NCBI RefSeq assembly: GCF_002174305.1
Contig: NZ_MIJB01000018.1
Location: 80,292 to 144,291 of the forward strand
Source of the DNA: Aeromicrobium sp. PE09-221
Lineage (GTDB): Bacteria; Actinomycetota; Actinomycetes; Propionibacteriales; Nocardioidaceae
DNA length: 64,000 bases
Reading direction: 5' to 3'
Under the pieces are notes generated by a model. It was not told the DNA's origin, ran no database searches, and was given only the letters and a program-made list of their open reading frames with translations. Numbering within the stretch: position 1 is the stretch's first letter; the number at the start of each line of letters is the position of its first letter. A program made the translations under genes and the position numbers. This document shows, one piece after another, positions 18,332-28,553 of this stretch.

Positions 18332-19630
18332 ATGACCACTATCATTCTGCGCCGGGTGCGCCCCCTGGGCGGGGAGCCCGTCGACATCGCCATCGAGGAC
18401 GGCCTCATCACCGCCATCGGCACCGGCCTCGAGGGCGATGAGGTCATCGAGGGCGGCGGCTGTCTCGCGCTGCCCGGCCTCGTCGACCTGCATACGCACC
18501 TGCGCGAACCCGGACGTGAGGATGCCGAGACCGTCCGCACCGGGTCCCAGGCCGCCGCACGAGGTGGATTCACCTGTGTGCACGCGATGGCCAATACCGA
18601 GCCCGTCGCCGACACCGCCGGTGTCGTCGAGCAGGTGTACCGGCTGGGCGTCGAGCACGGTTTCTGCGACGTGCAGCCGATCGGCGCCGTGACGGTGGGC
18701 CTGGAGGGGGAGCGCCTCGCCGAGCTGGGCGCCATGGCCACCTCTGCCGCCGGGGTCCGGGTGTTCTCCGATGACGGCAAGTGCGTGTCCGATGCGGTGC
18801 TGATGCGGAGGGCGCTGGAATACGTCAAGGCCTTCGACGGAGTCATCGCCCAGCACGCCCAGGAGCCGCGGCTCACCGAGGGCGCGCAGATGAACGAGGG
18901 CGCGCTGTCCGGTGAGCTGGGCCTCGCCGGCTGGCCCGCGGTCGCCGAGGAGGCGATCATCGCCCGTGACGTCCTGCTCGCCGAGCACGTCGGCTCGCGA
19001 CTTCACGTGTGCCATCTGTCCACGCGCGGCTCGGTCGAGATCGTGCGCTGGGCCAAGAGCCGCGGTATCGACGTCACCGCCGAGGTGACCCCGCACCACC
19101 TGCTGCTGACCGACGAGCTGGTGCGGAGCTACGACCCTATCTACAAGGTCAACCCGCCGTTGCGCAGTGCCGATGACGTCGCCGCCGTCCGCGAGGGGCT
19201 GGCCGACGGCACCATCGACATCGTCGCCACCGACCACGCACCACATCCGATGGAGGACAAGGAGTGCGAATGGGATGTCGCCGCCTTCGGCATGCTCGGC
19301 CTGGAGACCGCGCTGTCGATCGTGCAGCAGACGATGGTCGACACCGGCGCGATCGGCTGGGATCGCGTGGCCGAGGCGATGTCCGCGGCTCCCGCGCGCA
19401 TCGGCCGCGTCGAGCGGCACGGACGGCCGTTGGCCGTCGGTGAGCCGGCCAATATCGTCCTCTACGATCCGTCGGCGACCCGCGTGGTCGAGCCGGCGGA
19501 CACCGCCTCGCTGTCCCGTAACACCCCCTATACGGGGATCGAGTTGCCCGGCCGGGTCGTCGCCACACTGCTGCGCGGCCGTCCGACCGTCCTGGACGGC
19601 ACCCTCGTCGAGCAGGAGGTCTCCGCATGA
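18332..19630 (+). CDS. pyrC: Dihydroorotase (class I)
   Basis: Cyclises carbamoyl-aspartate to dihydroorotate. 432 residues. The metal-binding [19 protein letters not shown], the [12 protein letters not shown] and [10 protein letters not shown] histidines, and the catalytic [13 protein letters not shown] are intact. The real start is [14 protein letters not shown] at 18332, the ATG at the right end of the junction repeat; the open frame upstream to 18227 reads only through repeat DNA. The stop overlaps carA (ATGA). Confidence 0.96.
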   Translation: MTTIILRRVRPLGGEPVDIAIEDGLITAIGTGLEGDEVIEGGGCLALPGLVDLHTHLREPGREDAETVRTGSQAAARGGFTCVHAMANTEPVADTAGVVEQVYRLGVEHGFCDVQPIGAVTVGLEGERLAELGAMATSAAGVRVFSDDGKCVSDAVLMRRALEYVKAFDGVIAQHAQEPRLTEGAQMNEGALSGELGLAGWPAVAEEAIIARDVLLAEHVGSRLHVCHLSTRGSVEIVRWAKSRGIDVTAEVTPHHLLLTDELVRSYDPIYKVNPPLRSADDVAAVREGLADGTIDIVATDHAPHPMEDKECEWDVAAFGMLGLETALSIVQQTMVDTGAIGWDRVAEAMSAAPARIGRVERHGRPLAVGEPANIVLYDPSATRVVEPADTASLSRNTPYTGIELPGRVVATLLRGRPTVLDGTLVEQEVSA

Positions 19631-20763
19631 CTGAGAGCATCCCCGCCGTGATCGTCCTGGAGGACGGCCGCGTCTTCCACGGCGAGTCCTATGGCGCCCA
19701 GGGCACCACCATCGCCGAGATCGTCTTCAACACGGGCATGACCGGCTACCAGGAGACATTGACCGATCCCTCGTACCGTGGGCAGATCGTCGTCATGACC
19801 GCCCCGCATATCGGCAACACGGGGGCGAATGCCGAGGACTTCGAGTCCCGCCGTGTCTGGGTCGACGGATATGTCGTGCGCGATCCCGCGCGGCGTTTTT
19901 CGAGCTGGCGCGCCGATCGCAGCCTCGATGAGCTGCTGCGCGACGAGGGGGTCGTGGGTATCAGCGGCGTCGACACGCGGGCACTGACCCGGCACCTGCG
20001 CGAACGCGGCTCGATGCGGGCCGCGATCAGTAGCGAGACCCTCGACACCGATGCACTCGTGCTGCAGGTCAACGAGGCCCCTCCGATGGAGGGCTCGAAC
20101 TTCCTCGCGGACGTCACCACCCCCGAGGCCTATGTCGTCCCGGCGGTGGGGGAGAAGCGGTACACCGTCGCCGCACTGGACCTCGGCATCAAGGGCATGA
20201 CCCCCCGGCGCATGGCCGAACGCGGTATCGAGGTCCATGTACTGCCGGCCACGTCGACCATCGACGATGTCCTCGCCGTCGACCCCGATGGCGTCTTCGT
20301 CTCCAACGGACCCGGTGATCCCGCGACCGCCGACCGCCCGGTCGAGGTGGTGCGCGGAGTGCTGGAACGCAAGATCCCCTTCTTCGGGATCTGCCTCGGC
20401 AATCAGATCTTCGGTCGCGCCCTCGGGCGGGGCACGTACAAGCTGGCCTACGGGCACCGCGGCATCAACCAGCCTGTGCAGGACCGCACCACCGGCAAGG
20501 TCGAGGTCACCGCGCACAACCACGGTTTCGCGGTCGACGCGCCGCTCGACACCGACTTCGAGACGCCCTTCGGGCCCGCGCACGTCACGCACGTCGGCCT
20601 CAATGACGATGTGGTCGAAGGGCTCGCACTGCGCGAGCAGCCCGGCTTCAGTGTCCAGTACCACCCCGAGGCGGCAGCGGGCCCGCACGATGCCGCCTAT
20701 CTGTTCGATCGGTTCGTCGAGACCATGAGCCGCTCCACCACCATGTCCGAGGGGACGGTCTGA
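19627..20763 (+). CDS. carA: Carbamoyl-phosphate synthase small (glutaminase) subunit
   Basis: Supplies ammonia from glutamine to CarB. 378 residues. The N-terminal CPSase_sm domain includes [19 protein letters not shown]; the C-terminal class I amidotransferase has the nucleophile elbow [14 protein letters not shown] and the His-Glu pair in [11 protein letters not shown]. Coupled to pyrC by ATGA, with carB starting 2 nt after its stop. The product also serves arginine synthesis, whose genes are at 51750-60460. Confidence 0.97.
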   Translation: MTESIPAVIVLEDGRVFHGESYGAQGTTIAEIVFNTGMTGYQETLTDPSYRGQIVVMTAPHIGNTGANAEDFESRRVWVDGYVVRDPARRFSSWRADRSLDELLRDEGVVGISGVDTRALTRHLRERGSMRAAISSETLDTDALVLQVNEAPPMEGSNFLADVTTPEAYVVPAVGEKRYTVAALDLGIKGMTPRRMAERGIEVHVLPATSTIDDVLAVDPDGVFVSNGPGDPATADRPVEVVRGVLERKIPFFGICLGNQIFGRALGRGTYKLAYGHRGINQPVQDRTTGKVEVTAHNHGFAVDAPLDTDFETPFGPAHVTHVGLNDDVVEGLALREQPGFSVQYHPEAAAGPHDAAYLFDRFVETMSRSTTMSEGTV

Positions 20764-20764
20764 C

Positions 20765-23700
20765 ATGCCCAAGCGGAACGACATCCAGTCCGTCCTCGTC
20801 ATCGGCTCCGGCCCGATCGTCATCGGCCAGGCGTGCGAGTTCGACTACTCAGGCACCCAGGCGTGCCGCGTGCTGCGTGACGAGGGCATCCGGGTCATCT
20901 TGGTGAACTCCAATCCCGCGACCATCATGACCGATCCGGAGTTCGCCGATGCCACCTATGTCGAGCCGATCACGCCGGACTTCGTCGAGAAGGTCATCGC
21001 CGCGGAGCGCCCCGATGCCCTGCTGCCGACCCTCGGCGGACAGACCGCCCTCAACGCCGCGATCGCCCTGCACGACAACGGGGTGCTGGAGAAATACGGC
21101 GTAGAGCTCATCGGCGCCTCGGTCGAGGCCATCGAGAAGGGCGAGAACCGCGAGATCTTCAAGGAGATCGTCGAGGGCCTGCCGCCCGAGTGGGGTGCCG
21201 AGGTCGCCAAGAGCGCGATCTGCCACTCGATGGAGGAATGCCTTGAGGCGGTCGGCGAACTCGGCTACCCCGTGGTGGTGCGCCCCTCGTTCACGATGGG
21301 TGGCTCGGGCTCCGGGCTGGCCTATGACGAGGCCGACCTGCACCGCATCGCCGGCAACGGCCTCGCGCTCAGCCCCACTACGGAAGTGCTCCTGGAGGAA
21401 TCCATCCTCGGGTGGAAGGAGTACGAGCTGGAGGTCATGCGCGACAAGGCCGACAATGTCGTGATCGTGTGCTCGATCGAGAATGTCGACCCGGTCGGCG
21501 TGCACACGGGCGACTCGATCACGGTCGCTCCCGCCATGACTCTGACCGATGTCGAGTACCAGCGGCTGCGCGATATCTCGATCGGCGTCATCCGCGAGGT
21601 GGGCGTCGACACCGGTGGCTGCAATATCCAGTTCGCGGTCGACCCGGCGACAGGACGCGTCGTCGTCATCGAGATGAACCCGCGCGTGTCCCGGTCGAGC
21701 GCCCTGGCCTCGAAGGCCACCGGCTTCCCGATCGCCAAGATCGCCGCCAAGGTCGCCATCGGCTACACCCTCGACGAGATCCCCAATGACATCACCGCCG
21801 AGACCCCGGCCTCCTTCGAGCCGACCCTCGACTACGTCGTGGTCAAGGTGCCGCGCTTCGCCTTCGAGAAGTTCCCGGCAGCCGATGCGACGTTGACGAC
21901 ACATATGAAGTCCGTCGGCGAGGCGATGGCGATCGGCCGCAATTTCACCGAAGCCCTGCAGAAGGCCCTGCGTTCGCTGGAGCGCAGCGGCGCGGAGTTC
22001 GACTGGACCAAGGAGTGGGTCGACCTCGACAAGGACACGCTCCTCGCCGAGATCGCTGTCCCGCACGACGGGCGGCTCAAGAAGGTCATGGACGCCATCC
22101 GCGCCGGCGCGACCCCGGACGATGTCTTCGACGCCACCGGCATCGACCCGTGGTTCGTCGACCAGCTCATGCTCATCAACGAGGTCGCCCAGGAGCTCAT
22201 CGAGGCCGAGGAGCTGTCGCCGGGGCTGTTGCGCCGGGCCAAGCGGCACGGTTTCAGTGACAGCCAGCTCGGCCGGATCCGGGCGATGTCGGCCGACGTC
22301 GTGCGCGGGGTGCGGCACGCCCTCGGCGTGCGCCCGGTCTACAAGACCGTCGACACCTGTGCCGCGGAGTTCGCCGCGCAGACGCCGTACCACTACTCGT
22401 CCTATGACGAGGAGACCGAGGTCGAGCCGCGCGAGCGTCCCGCCGTGCTGATCCTCGGCAGCGGCCCGAACCGCATCGGCCAGGGGATCGAGTTCGACTA
22501 CTCCTGCGTTCACGCCGCCCTCGCGCTCAGCGAGGCCGGTTACGAGACGGTCATGGTCAACTGCAATCCCGAGACCGTCTCCACCGACTACGACACCAGC
22601 GACCGGCTGTACTTCGAGCCGTTGACGCTCGAGGACGTCTTGGAAGTCGTCCACGCCGAGCAGCAGGCCGGTCCGGTCGCAGGGGTCATCGTGCAGCTCG
22701 GCGGACAGACGCCGTTGGGGCTTGCCGCCGGGCTGGAGGCCGCCGGCGTACCCATCGTCGGGACGCCCCCCGCGGCCATCGACCTCGCGGAGGAGCGAGG
22801 TGCCTTCGGGCGGGTGCTGGAGGAGGCCGGCCTGCCGGCGCCCAAGCACGGCACCGCCACGACCTTCGAGGGAGCCAAGCGGGTCGCCGACGAGATCGGC
22901 TACCCCGTGCTCGTCCGTCCGTCCTATGTGCTCGGCGGACGCGGCATGGAGATCGTGTACGACGAGGAGGCGCTCAAGAGCTATATCCGTACCGCCACCG
23001 AGATCTCGCCGGAGCGCCCGGTTCTCGTCGATCGCTTCCTCGATGACGCGGTCGAGATCGATGTCGATGCCCTGTACGACGGTCAGGAACTGTTCTTGGG
23101 CGGCATCATGGAGCACATCGAGGAGGCCGGGGTTCACTCGGGCGACTCCGCGTGCGTGCTGCCGCCGATCACCCTCGGACAGCTGGAGATCGACAAGATC
23201 CGTGCCTCCACCGAGGCGATCGCTGCCGGGGTCGGCGTCCGCGGGCTCATCAACATCCAGTTCGCCTTGAGCTCGGACACCCTGTTCGTGCTGGAGGCCA
23301 ATCCGCGCGCGTCGCGCACTGTCCCCTTCGTCTCCAAGGCGACGGCCACGCCGCTGGCCAAGGCCGCCGCGCGGCTGATGCTCGGTGAGTCGATCGCCGA
23401 GCTACGGGCCGCCGGCGTGCTCCCGGAGGGGAATGACGGGGGGAGTCTGCCGATCGAGGCGCCGATCGCGGTCAAGGAGGCGGTGATGCCGTTCAACCGG
23501 TTCCGCACCTATGAGGGCACCTATGTCGACACGGTGCTGGGTCCGGAGATGCGGTCCACGGGCGAGGTCATGGGCATCGACGCCTACTACGGGGCGGCCT
23601 ATGCCAAGAGCCAGGCGGGTGCGCAGAACGGGCTGCCGACCTCGGGCAAGGTCTTCGTCTCGGTCGCCAATCGTGACAAGCGGCACATGATCTTCCCGGT

Positions 23701-24091
23701 CAAGCGGCTGGCCGATCTCGGCTTCGAGATCCTCGCCACGACCGGCACGGCCGAGGTGCTGCGCCGCAACGGCGTCCAGGCGACCGTCCTGCGCAAGCTC
23801 CACGAGGGTGAGGACGTCGACAGTGCGCGCAGCACGGTGGTGGACAAGATCCACGCCCGTGACGTGCAGCTGATCATCAACACCCCGCACGGCATCACCA
23901 GCGGTGGCAGCCCGCGTGTGGACGGTTACGAGATCCGCACGGCGGCGGTGGCCGAGGGCATCCCCTGCATCACGACGGTGCAAGGCCTCGCGGCGGCCGT
24001 GCAGGGCATCGAGACCCAGATCGCGTCATCGATCGGCGTGCGATCGTTGCAGTCCTGGGCGGCATCGATCGGCGAAGGACGGTCGGCATGA
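20765..24091 (+). CDS. carB: Carbamoyl-phosphate synthase large subunit
   Basis: Makes carbamoyl phosphate from bicarbonate, ammonia and two ATP. 1108 residues, full length. Two homologous halves start with GSGPIVIGQ (about residue 16) and GSGPNRIGQ (about residue 567), each followed by an ATP-grasp domain ([28 protein letters not shown]). The C-terminal MGS-like allosteric domain ([20 protein letters not shown]) is complete. It runs between carA and pyrF in one operon, overlapping pyrF by ATGA. Confidence 0.98.
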   Translation: MPKRNDIQSVLVIGSGPIVIGQACEFDYSGTQACRVLRDEGIRVILVNSNPATIMTDPEFADATYVEPITPDFVEKVIAAERPDALLPTLGGQTALNAAIALHDNGVLEKYGVELIGASVEAIEKGENREIFKEIVEGLPPEWGAEVAKSAICHSMEECLEAVGELGYPVVVRPSFTMGGSGSGLAYDEADLHRIAGNGLALSPTTEVLLEESILGWKEYELEVMRDKADNVVIVCSIENVDPVGVHTGDSITVAPAMTLTDVEYQRLRDISIGVIREVGVDTGGCNIQFAVDPATGRVVVIEMNPRVSRSSALASKATGFPIAKIAAKVAIGYTLDEIPNDITAETPASFEPTLDYVVVKVPRFAFEKFPAADATLTTHMKSVGEAMAIGRNFTEALQKALRSLERSGAEFDWTKEWVDLDKDTLLAEIAVPHDGRLKKVMDAIRAGATPDDVFDATGIDPWFVDQLMLINEVAQELIEAEELSPGLLRRAKRHGFSDSQLGRIRAMSADVVRGVRHALGVRPVYKTVDTCAAEFAAQTPYHYSSYDEETEVEPRERPAVLILGSGPNRIGQGIEFDYSCVHAALALSEAGYETVMVNCNPETVSTDYDTSDRLYFEPLTLEDVLEVVHAEQQAGPVAGVIVQLGGQTPLGLAAGLEAAGVPIVGTPPAAIDLAEERGAFGRVLEEAGLPAPKHGTATTFEGAKRVADEIGYPVLVRPSYVLGGRGMEIVYDEEALKSYIRTATEISPERPVLVDRFLDDAVEIDVDALYDGQELFLGGIMEHIEEAGVHSGDSACVLPPITLGQLEIDKIRASTEAIAAGVGVRGLINIQFALSSDTLFVLEANPRASRTVPFVSKATATPLAKAAARLMLGESIAELRAAGVLPEGNDGGSLPIEAPIAVKEAVMPFNRFRTYEGTYVDTVLGPEMRSTGEVMGIDAYYGAAYAKSQAGAQNGLPTSGKVFVSVANRDKRHMIFPVKRLADLGFEILATTGTAEVLRRNGVQATVLRKLHEGEDVDSARSTVVDKIHARDVQLIINTPHGITSGGSPRVDGYEIRTAAVAEGIPCITTVQGLAAAVQGIETQIASSIGVRSLQSWAASIGEGRSA

Positions 24092-24909
24092 GTTTCGGGT
24101 CGCGGGTCCAGGCCGCGTCGCAGGCGTACGGACCGGTCTGCGTGGGCATCGATCCGCACCCGGGGCTGTTGGAGCAGTGGGGGCTGGAGGACTCCGTCGA
24201 GGGTCTGGAACGGTTCGCCGCGACCTGTGTCGAGGCTTTCGCCGGGCAGGTCGCCTTCGTCAAGCCCCAGTCCGCCTTCTTCGAGCGCTTCGGCTCGCGG
24301 GGTGTGGCGGTACTGGAGCGTACGATCGCCGACCTGCGACACACCGGTTCGTTGGTGATCCTCGATATCAAGCGCGGTGACATAGGCTCGACCGCCGCGG
24401 CCTATGCGACGGCCTATCTGGACGAGGACTCGCCGATGGCGGTGGATGCCGTCACGGTGAGCCCGTATCTGGGCTTCGGCACGCTGACGCCGTTCTTCGC
24501 GGCCGCCGAGTTGAACGATGCGGGAGTGTTCGTGCTCGCGTTGACCTCGAATCCGGAGGCACCGCAGGTCCAGCATGCCGTGACGGAGTCCGGTCGCACC
24601 GTGGCCGGCTCGGTGCTCGCGCAGCTCAAGGCCGCCAACGAGGGTCTGACGCCGATGGGGCCGCTGGGTGCCGTCGTGGGTGCCACCATCGGCGCGACCG
24701 ATGAGGATCTCGATATCGGCGGTCCGCTGCTCATCCCGGGTTTCGGCGCGCAGGGCGGGGGGACAGACGACCTTGACCGCCTGTTCGGGCACCTGCCCAC
24801 CGAGCGGCTGCTGGTCTCGACCTCGCGCGGTGTGCTCTCCGCCGGCCCTGACGTAGGCGCCCTGCGCGCCGCTGCCGCCGACCTCAACGAGCAGCTGACC
24901 CGCGGCTGA
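24088..24909 (+). CDS. pyrF: Orotidine 5'-phosphate decarboxylase, class 2 (mycobacterial type)
   Basis: Last step to UMP. 273 residues. The longer class-2 enzyme: [17 protein letters not shown] at the N-terminus, [15 protein letters not shown], and the catalytic Lys-Asp array in [26 protein letters not shown] binds the phosphate. Closes the pyr operon; pyrD and pyrE are not present. The downstream gene converges on it with about 38 bp between stops. Confidence 0.95.
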   Translation: MSFGSRVQAASQAYGPVCVGIDPHPGLLEQWGLEDSVEGLERFAATCVEAFAGQVAFVKPQSAFFERFGSRGVAVLERTIADLRHTGSLVILDIKRGDIGSTAAAYATAYLDEDSPMAVDAVTVSPYLGFGTLTPFFAAAELNDAGVFVLALTSNPEAPQVQHAVTESGRTVAGSVLAQLKAANEGLTPMGPLGAVVGATIGATDEDLDIGGPLLIPGFGAQGGGTDDLDRLFGHLPTERLLVSTSRGVLSAGPDVGALRAAAADLNEQLTRG

Positions 24910-24947
24910 CTCGTCCCCGCTCGGCGCGACCTCGATCCTCGGCGCGC

Positions 24948-26240
24948 TCATGGTCGCCATCGGTGGTTGCGTTTCCATTGTCGGGTTCCGGGTCGTCGGA
25001 ATTCGGGGATGCCGTCGTGGGGGTTGAGGCGGCATTCGAGGTGTCCGGTGTGGATTTGTCGGTGGTGCTCCGCGCACACGGGGATGGCGTCTTTCAGATT
25101 CGTGGAGCCGCCGTCTGCCCAGGTTCTATCCCCATGATGGGCTTCACACCATCCCGGCGGGCGATCACAGTCCGGGGCAGCGCATCCGTGGTCGCGGTTG
25201 GCGATCGCGATCCGCTGATACCGGGTGAAGAGTCGTTCTTCTCGTCCGAGGTCGAGGGGAACCGATTCGCCCCCGAAAACTTGGGGGAGTAACTTCGCGT
25301 CGCAGGCCAGTCTTCTGACCTGTCCGGGGCTCATTCTGGTGCCGTCGGTGGTGATGGTCCCGGGTGCGGCGTCCTCGATCCGGCCTTCCAAATCTTCGAG
25401 GTTCATGTTGACGGTGACGAGGACGTTGTTGCCGCCGTGGTTCGGGAGCCGGTCGGTGGGGACGCGTTCGATGAGCTCGCAGAATCCTTGTCCGACGCGG
25501 GTGGCGTAGTCGTCGATCTCGCGTCCGAGCATGCCGGCGCGGCGCGGTGACGCGTAGGCGTCCAGCACGGTCTTCAACATCGCTGCCTGCGCATCCGGGA
25601 TGGTGAACCGCCCACTGGTGGTGCCGTCACCATTCGCCCACATGGACAGGCGGGTGGCGTTCCAGGCGCGCTGTTCCCGCTCGACCAGCAGCTCCGATTC
25701 GTGGCGATCCACGGTGGGCTTGTCGGCCCATTGGTCGGCGATCCGGTCCGCCCGGGCGCGCAGGTCCTTGGGCGTAAACCGCCGCGCATCGGCAATCAGA
25801 GTCCGCTCTGCGGTGACCCGCTGCTCGTCGGTGGTGTTCCCGGGAAGGTTCTTCAACCCATCGGTGATGATCCGAGCCTGGGCCAGTGTCAGATCACCCG
25901 CCGACAAGGCCTGGTCGGTGAGCGATTCCTCGGGGACATCGCGGGCCATACCGAGCAACCGGTTCCCGGCCGTGCGGTCGTTACCCAGGTCGCGTCCGAG
26001 CAGGTCACCGGTACTGGCGGCGCCTTGCCTGCGGGCGAGGCGGCTGTCGTGGATCACCCGCGCCGCCCGCACCGTCAGCGCGTCGAGCCGGTTCTTCACC
26101 CGCCCCACCTCGCTCGTGAGGTGTTGTGCGTCGGCGGGGGTGAGCCCGGACCGGACGAGGGGATCGAGCCTGCCGATCACCCCCTGCAGCGCGGCAAGCT
26201 CCGCACCCAATGGTGTGGGTTCGCTGAGTGCTGCGACCAT
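24948..26240 (-). CDS. DUF222 / HNH-endonuclease protein (13E12 repeat family), SOS-controlled
   Basis: 430 residues. A long helical DUF222 body (LPGNTTDEQRVTAERTLIADARRFTPKDLRARAD) ends in an HNH nuclease domain: CAAPDCDRPPGWCEAHH with His at about 368-369, then WADGGSTNLKDAIPVCAEHHRQIH with the Asn and closing His. These genes are multicopy and variable in actinobacteria and are named after the REP13E12 repeats of Mycobacterium. The gene opposes its neighbours, is visibly less GC-rich, and lies beside a CRISPR remnant and hairpins, so recent acquisition is likely. A perfect LexA-type palindrome lies 37 bp upstream of its ATG. Its biological function is not known. Confidence 0.88.
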   Translation of the reverse strand: MVAALSEPTPLGAELAALQGVIGRLDPLVRSGLTPADAQHLTSEVGRVKNRLDALTVRAARVIHDSRLARRQGAASTGDLLGRDLGNDRTAGNRLLGMARDVPEESLTDQALSAGDLTLAQARIITDGLKNLPGNTTDEQRVTAERTLIADARRFTPKDLRARADRIADQWADKPTVDRHESELLVEREQRAWNATRLSMWANGDGTTSGRFTIPDAQAAMLKTVLDAYASPRRAGMLGREIDDYATRVGQGFCELIERVPTDRLPNHGGNNVLVTVNMNLEDLEGRIEDAAPGTITTDGTRMSPGQVRRLACDAKLLPQVFGGESVPLDLGREERLFTRYQRIAIANRDHGCAAPDCDRPPGWCEAHHGDRTWADGGSTNLKDAIPVCAEHHRQIHTGHLECRLNPHDGIPEFRRPGTRQWKRNHRWRP

Positions 26241-26276
26241 CCCTGCTCACCCCCTAACAGTGAAACCCATTTGATG

Positions 26277-26292
26277 TCGAACTGGTGTTCGA
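26277..26292 (-). promoter_or_regulatory. Perfect SOS (LexA) box upstream of the DUF222-HNH gene
   Basis: TCGAACTGGTGTTCGA on the + strand (TCGAACACCAGTTCGA on the minus) is a perfect match to the actinobacterial LexA consensus TCGAAC-N4-GTTCGA. It lies between the start codon at 26240 and a minus-strand -10 hexamer TAGGAT at 26303-26298, where LexA would block transcription start. Confidence 0.85.
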
Positions 26293-26297
26293 TCTGG

Positions 26298-26303
26298 ATC
26301 CTA
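26298..26303 (-). promoter_or_regulatory. -10 box TAGGAT of the DUF222-HNH gene
   Basis: TAGGAT on the minus strand is 5 bp upstream of the SOS box. The leader to the ATG is about 50 nt. Confidence 0.45.
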
Positions 26304-26398
26304 CTTTAGAGCACCCTGCCGACACTTTCTGCCGTCATCCACACCCACCCCAAACTGGCTTTCGTTGTGACGGTCGCGTGGTAGAAAAGTGATGCTGA

Positions 26399-26488
26399 AA
26401 CCGGCCCGCGCAGGCGGGGATGATCCCTGCCGCACGTCCGTCCTCGACGTCAGCGCCTTGTGCTCCCCGCGCAAGCGGGGATGATCCG
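26399..26488 (+). CRISPR. Orphan type I-E CRISPR remnant: two repeats, one spacer, no cas genes
   Basis: The repeat at 26460-26487 (GTGCTCCCCGCGC then AAGCGGGGATGATCC) is a typical actinobacterial type I-E repeat with its CCCCGC/GCGGGG stem. A partly decayed copy at 26399-26426 matches 22 of 28 positions, all mismatches but one in its first six bases. The two copies are exactly 61 bp apart, the I-E period of 29 + 32. There is no further repeat 61 bp on either side and no cas gene in the window. Confidence 0.8.
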
Positions 26489-26514
26489 GTTATCCGCCTC
26501 GTTGCGGACCGTTC

Positions 26515-26568
26515 ACGCAGGATGTGCTTTCGTGGTCGTCCTGGCAGCCGTGAAAGCACATCCTGCGT
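26515..26568 (+). repeat. Long perfect hairpin directly after the CRISPR remnant
   Basis: Arms 26515-26531 and 26552-26568 are a perfect 17-bp inverted repeat (ACGCAGGATGTGCTTTC). G-U and G-C pairs can extend the stem to about 22 bp around a small loop. No U-tract follows, so it is not a classical terminator. Confidence 0.8.
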
Positions 26569-26604
26569 CGCCCTTCCTCCGGCGAACGGCAGGAGAGCGG
26601 CCGT

Positions 26605-26665
26605 CGGTGGTTGACAGCTCACCGCCATGCGCCCGAGCTCGATCTCGGTGCGTAGTCAACCGCCC
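26605..26665 (+). repeat. Second inverted repeat of the island, GGTTGAC-type
   Basis: CGGTGGTTGAC at 26605-26615 is mirrored by GTCAACCGC near 26655-26665. The left arm shares its core with the 12746 and 51178 repeats. The remainder of the gap to 26785 shows no further structure. Confidence 0.5.
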
Positions 26666-26785
26666 TCGGTGATCGAAGGCTGACTGCTGACCGATTTCGT
26701 GCGGCGACCGAGTTCCGCGGGTCGTCGATCATCAGCCAGTCCGGACACGGCGTTCACCGAGCACTGGGCGCCCGGCGCGACCTAG

Positions 26786-26791
26786 TAGGGT
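26786..26791 (+). promoter_or_regulatory. -10 box TAGGGT of a leaderless gene
   Basis: TAGGGT lies 7 nt before GTG 26799 with no RBS. This decides between the GTG at 26793 (too close) and the one at 26799. Confidence 0.55.
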
Positions 26792-26798
26792 CGTGGGA

Positions 26799-27248
26799 GT
26801 GAGGAACCGCTGGGTTGGTGCAGCCGTCGTGCTGCTGGCGACGACGACGTTGTCGGGCTGCTTCGGCAGCGATCCGTACTGCGACGCCGTCAAGGAGCAT
26901 GAGGAGACCCTGAACTCCTTCGGAGCCGAGCGCACCGATGCCGCCTATGCCGACTACGCAGCCGCGGCCACCGAGATCGCGGAGGCGGCACCGGAGTCCA
27001 TCGCGCCCGACTGGGAGACGATCGCCGAGGTCACCGACGGCGTCATCGCCGCGCAGTCCGAGGCGGGCGTACCGTTGGAGAGCATGGGCGACTCCGACAC
27101 CGTGGCGCAGCTGTCCCAGGAGCAGCGCGACGCGCTCAACGCGTCCTACCAGGCGTTCAACGACACGGTCGAGCAGCGTCGGGCCGTGGTCGCCGATATC
27201 GACGACCAGTGCGGCGTCACCCTCGAGCAGCCGGAGGCGAAGGAGTAG
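26799..27248 (+). CDS. Lipoprotein of unknown function
   Basis: 149 residues. A signal peptide ends in lipobox TTLSGCFG (Cys 21), so it should be anchored on the outer face of the membrane. The rest is mainly acidic, Ala/Glu-rich helix (TDAAYADYAAAATEIAEAAPES) and contains three more cysteines or cysteine-flanked ends (SDPYCDAV, DDQCGVTL) that could form a disulfide joining N- and C-terminal segments. I recognise no domain. Only 2 nt separate its stop from mihF, so it may be transcribed with the mihF-gmk-rpoZ group. Confidence 0.8.
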   Translation: MRNRWVGAAVVLLATTTLSGCFGSDPYCDAVKEHEETLNSFGAERTDAAYADYAAAATEIAEAAPESIAPDWETIAEVTDGVIAAQSEAGVPLESMGDSDTVAQLSQEQRDALNASYQAFNDTVEQRRAVVADIDDQCGVTLEQPEAKE

Positions 27249-27250
27249 CG

Positions 27251-27574
27251 ATGGCCCTGCCCCCCTTGTCCGATGAGCAGCGCCGCGAGGCGTTGGCCAA
27301 AGCGGCCCGTGCGCGGGTGGCGCGCGCCGAGGTCAAGAACCGCCTCAAGCACTCGGGTGCCTCGATCGGCGAGGTGCTGAAACTCGCCGGTTCCGACGAG
27401 GCGATCGCCAAGATCAAGGTCCTCGACCTCCTGCAATCGATGCCCGGTGTCGGCAAGATCACCGCCAAGGAGATCATGGACCGGCTCGGCATCGCCGAGT
27501 CGCGTCGATTGCGGGGTCTCGGGCCCCACCAGCGACGTGACCTCGTCGCCGAGTTCGCGCGCCGCGGCCGATGA
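27251..27574 (+). CDS. mihF: Integration host factor, actinobacterial type (mIHF)
   Basis: Small basic DNA-bending nucleoid protein essential in mycobacteria and unrelated to HU/IHF. 107 residues. An N-terminal charged helix ([27 protein letters not shown]) is followed by a helix-two-turn-helix core with the DNA-contacting hairpin [20 protein letters not shown] and [13 protein letters not shown] 27251 follows the RBS gaaggag; the frame upstream to 27209 overlaps the lipoprotein gene. The stop overlaps gmk (ATGA). The mihF-gmk-rpoZ-coaBC order is conserved in actinobacteria. Confidence 0.94.
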   Translation: MALPPLSDEQRREALAKAARARVARAEVKNRLKHSGASIGEVLKLAGSDEAIAKIKVLDLLQSMPGVGKITAKEIMDRLGIAESRRLRGLGPHQRRDLVAEFARRGR

Positions 27575-28149
27575 CGGCGCGTTCGCGCTTGGTGGTCCTC
27601 GCGGGACCCACGGCGGTCGGCAAGGGCACGGTCGCCGCGCGCGTCCGCGAGACCCGCCCCGATATCTGGATCTCCGTCTCGGTGACCACTCGGGCGCCGC
27701 GTCCCGGTGAGGTCGACGGACGGCACTACTGGTTCGTCACCGACGAGGAGTTCGACCGGCTCGTCGCGGAGGACGGACTGCTCGAATGGGCCGTCGTGCA
27801 CGGGCGGCACCGGTACGGGACACCCCGGGCGGCCGTCGAGGAGCGGCTGGCGGCCGGAAAGCCCGCTCTGCTCGAGATCGACCTGCAGGGCGCTCGACAA
27901 GTACGCGAGCGCATGCCCGAGGCGCTCATGGTGTTCCTTGCGCCCCCCAGCTGGGACGAGCTGGTGCGCCGCCTGGTCGGCCGTGGCACCGAGACCGCGG
28001 CTGAACGTGAACGTCGCCTGCAGACCGCGCGCGAGGAACTGGCAGCACAAGCCGAGTTCGATGTCACGATCGTCAATACCAATGTCGATGAGGCGTGCGC
28101 GGAGTTGGTAGAGTTGTTCTCGAACATGAGCTCCTCGACCGCCGAATAG
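27571..28149 (+). CDS. gmk: Guanylate kinase
   Basis: Phosphorylates GMP to GDP. 192 residues. The P-loop GPTAVGKGT is at about residues 10-18. The GMP-binding region includes [21 protein letters not shown] and [39 protein letters not shown] follows and the lid is [17 protein letters not shown]. Coupled to mihF by ATGA. Confidence 0.96.
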   Translation: MTARSRLVVLAGPTAVGKGTVAARVRETRPDIWISVSVTTRAPRPGEVDGRHYWFVTDEEFDRLVAEDGLLEWAVVHGRHRYGTPRAAVEERLAAGKPALLEIDLQGARQVRERMPEALMVFLAPPSWDELVRRLVGRGTETAAERERRLQTAREELAAQAEFDVTIVNTNVDEACAELVELFSNMSSSTAE

Positions 28150-28228
28150 CCACGCGGCCCTGTCCGCCGTCGCGCACGACCGTCGCCGCGCTCGCCCTGC
28201 ACACCGACCACGAGAGGTGCGGATCTTC

Positions 28229-28543
28229 GTGTCCACCACCCGTTCCGCCGCCGAAGGCATCACCAACCCTCCCATCGACGACCTGCTCGAGAAGACTGAT
28301 TCCAAGTACAAGCTGGTGCTCTACAGCGCCAAGCGGGCCCGACAGATCAACGCCTACTACTCGCAGCTCGGCGAGGGCCTGCTCGAGTACGTCGGTCCGC
28401 TGCTGGAGACCGAGGTGCAGGAGAAGCCGCTCTCGATCGCGCTGCGCGAGATCAATGAGAACCTCCTGACCGTCGAGGACATCGACCCCGAGGCCGAGGC
28501 GGCTGCCGCCCAGGCGGCGCGCGACGCCGCCAGCGAGAGCTGA
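28229..28543 (+). CDS. rpoZ: DNA-directed RNA polymerase omega subunit
   Basis: Assists assembly of beta' into RNA polymerase. 104 residues. The core [31 protein letters not shown] is the canonical RpoZ motif, followed by [18 protein letters not shown] and [13 protein letters not shown] prefer GTG 28229, about 10 nt after AGAGG; GTG 28217 would overlap that RBS. It lies 79 nt after gmk and 10 nt before coaBC. Confidence 0.95.
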   Translation: MSTTRSAAEGITNPPIDDLLEKTDSKYKLVLYSAKRARQINAYYSQLGEGLLEYVGPLLETEVQEKPLSIALREINENLLTVEDIDPEAEAAAAQAARDAASES

Positions 28544-28553
28544 TCTCTCACCC

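Noticed and set aside
20849..23137. 762-codon open frame on the minus strand
   Set aside because: Shadow of carB, with the low-complexity composition of antisense frames.
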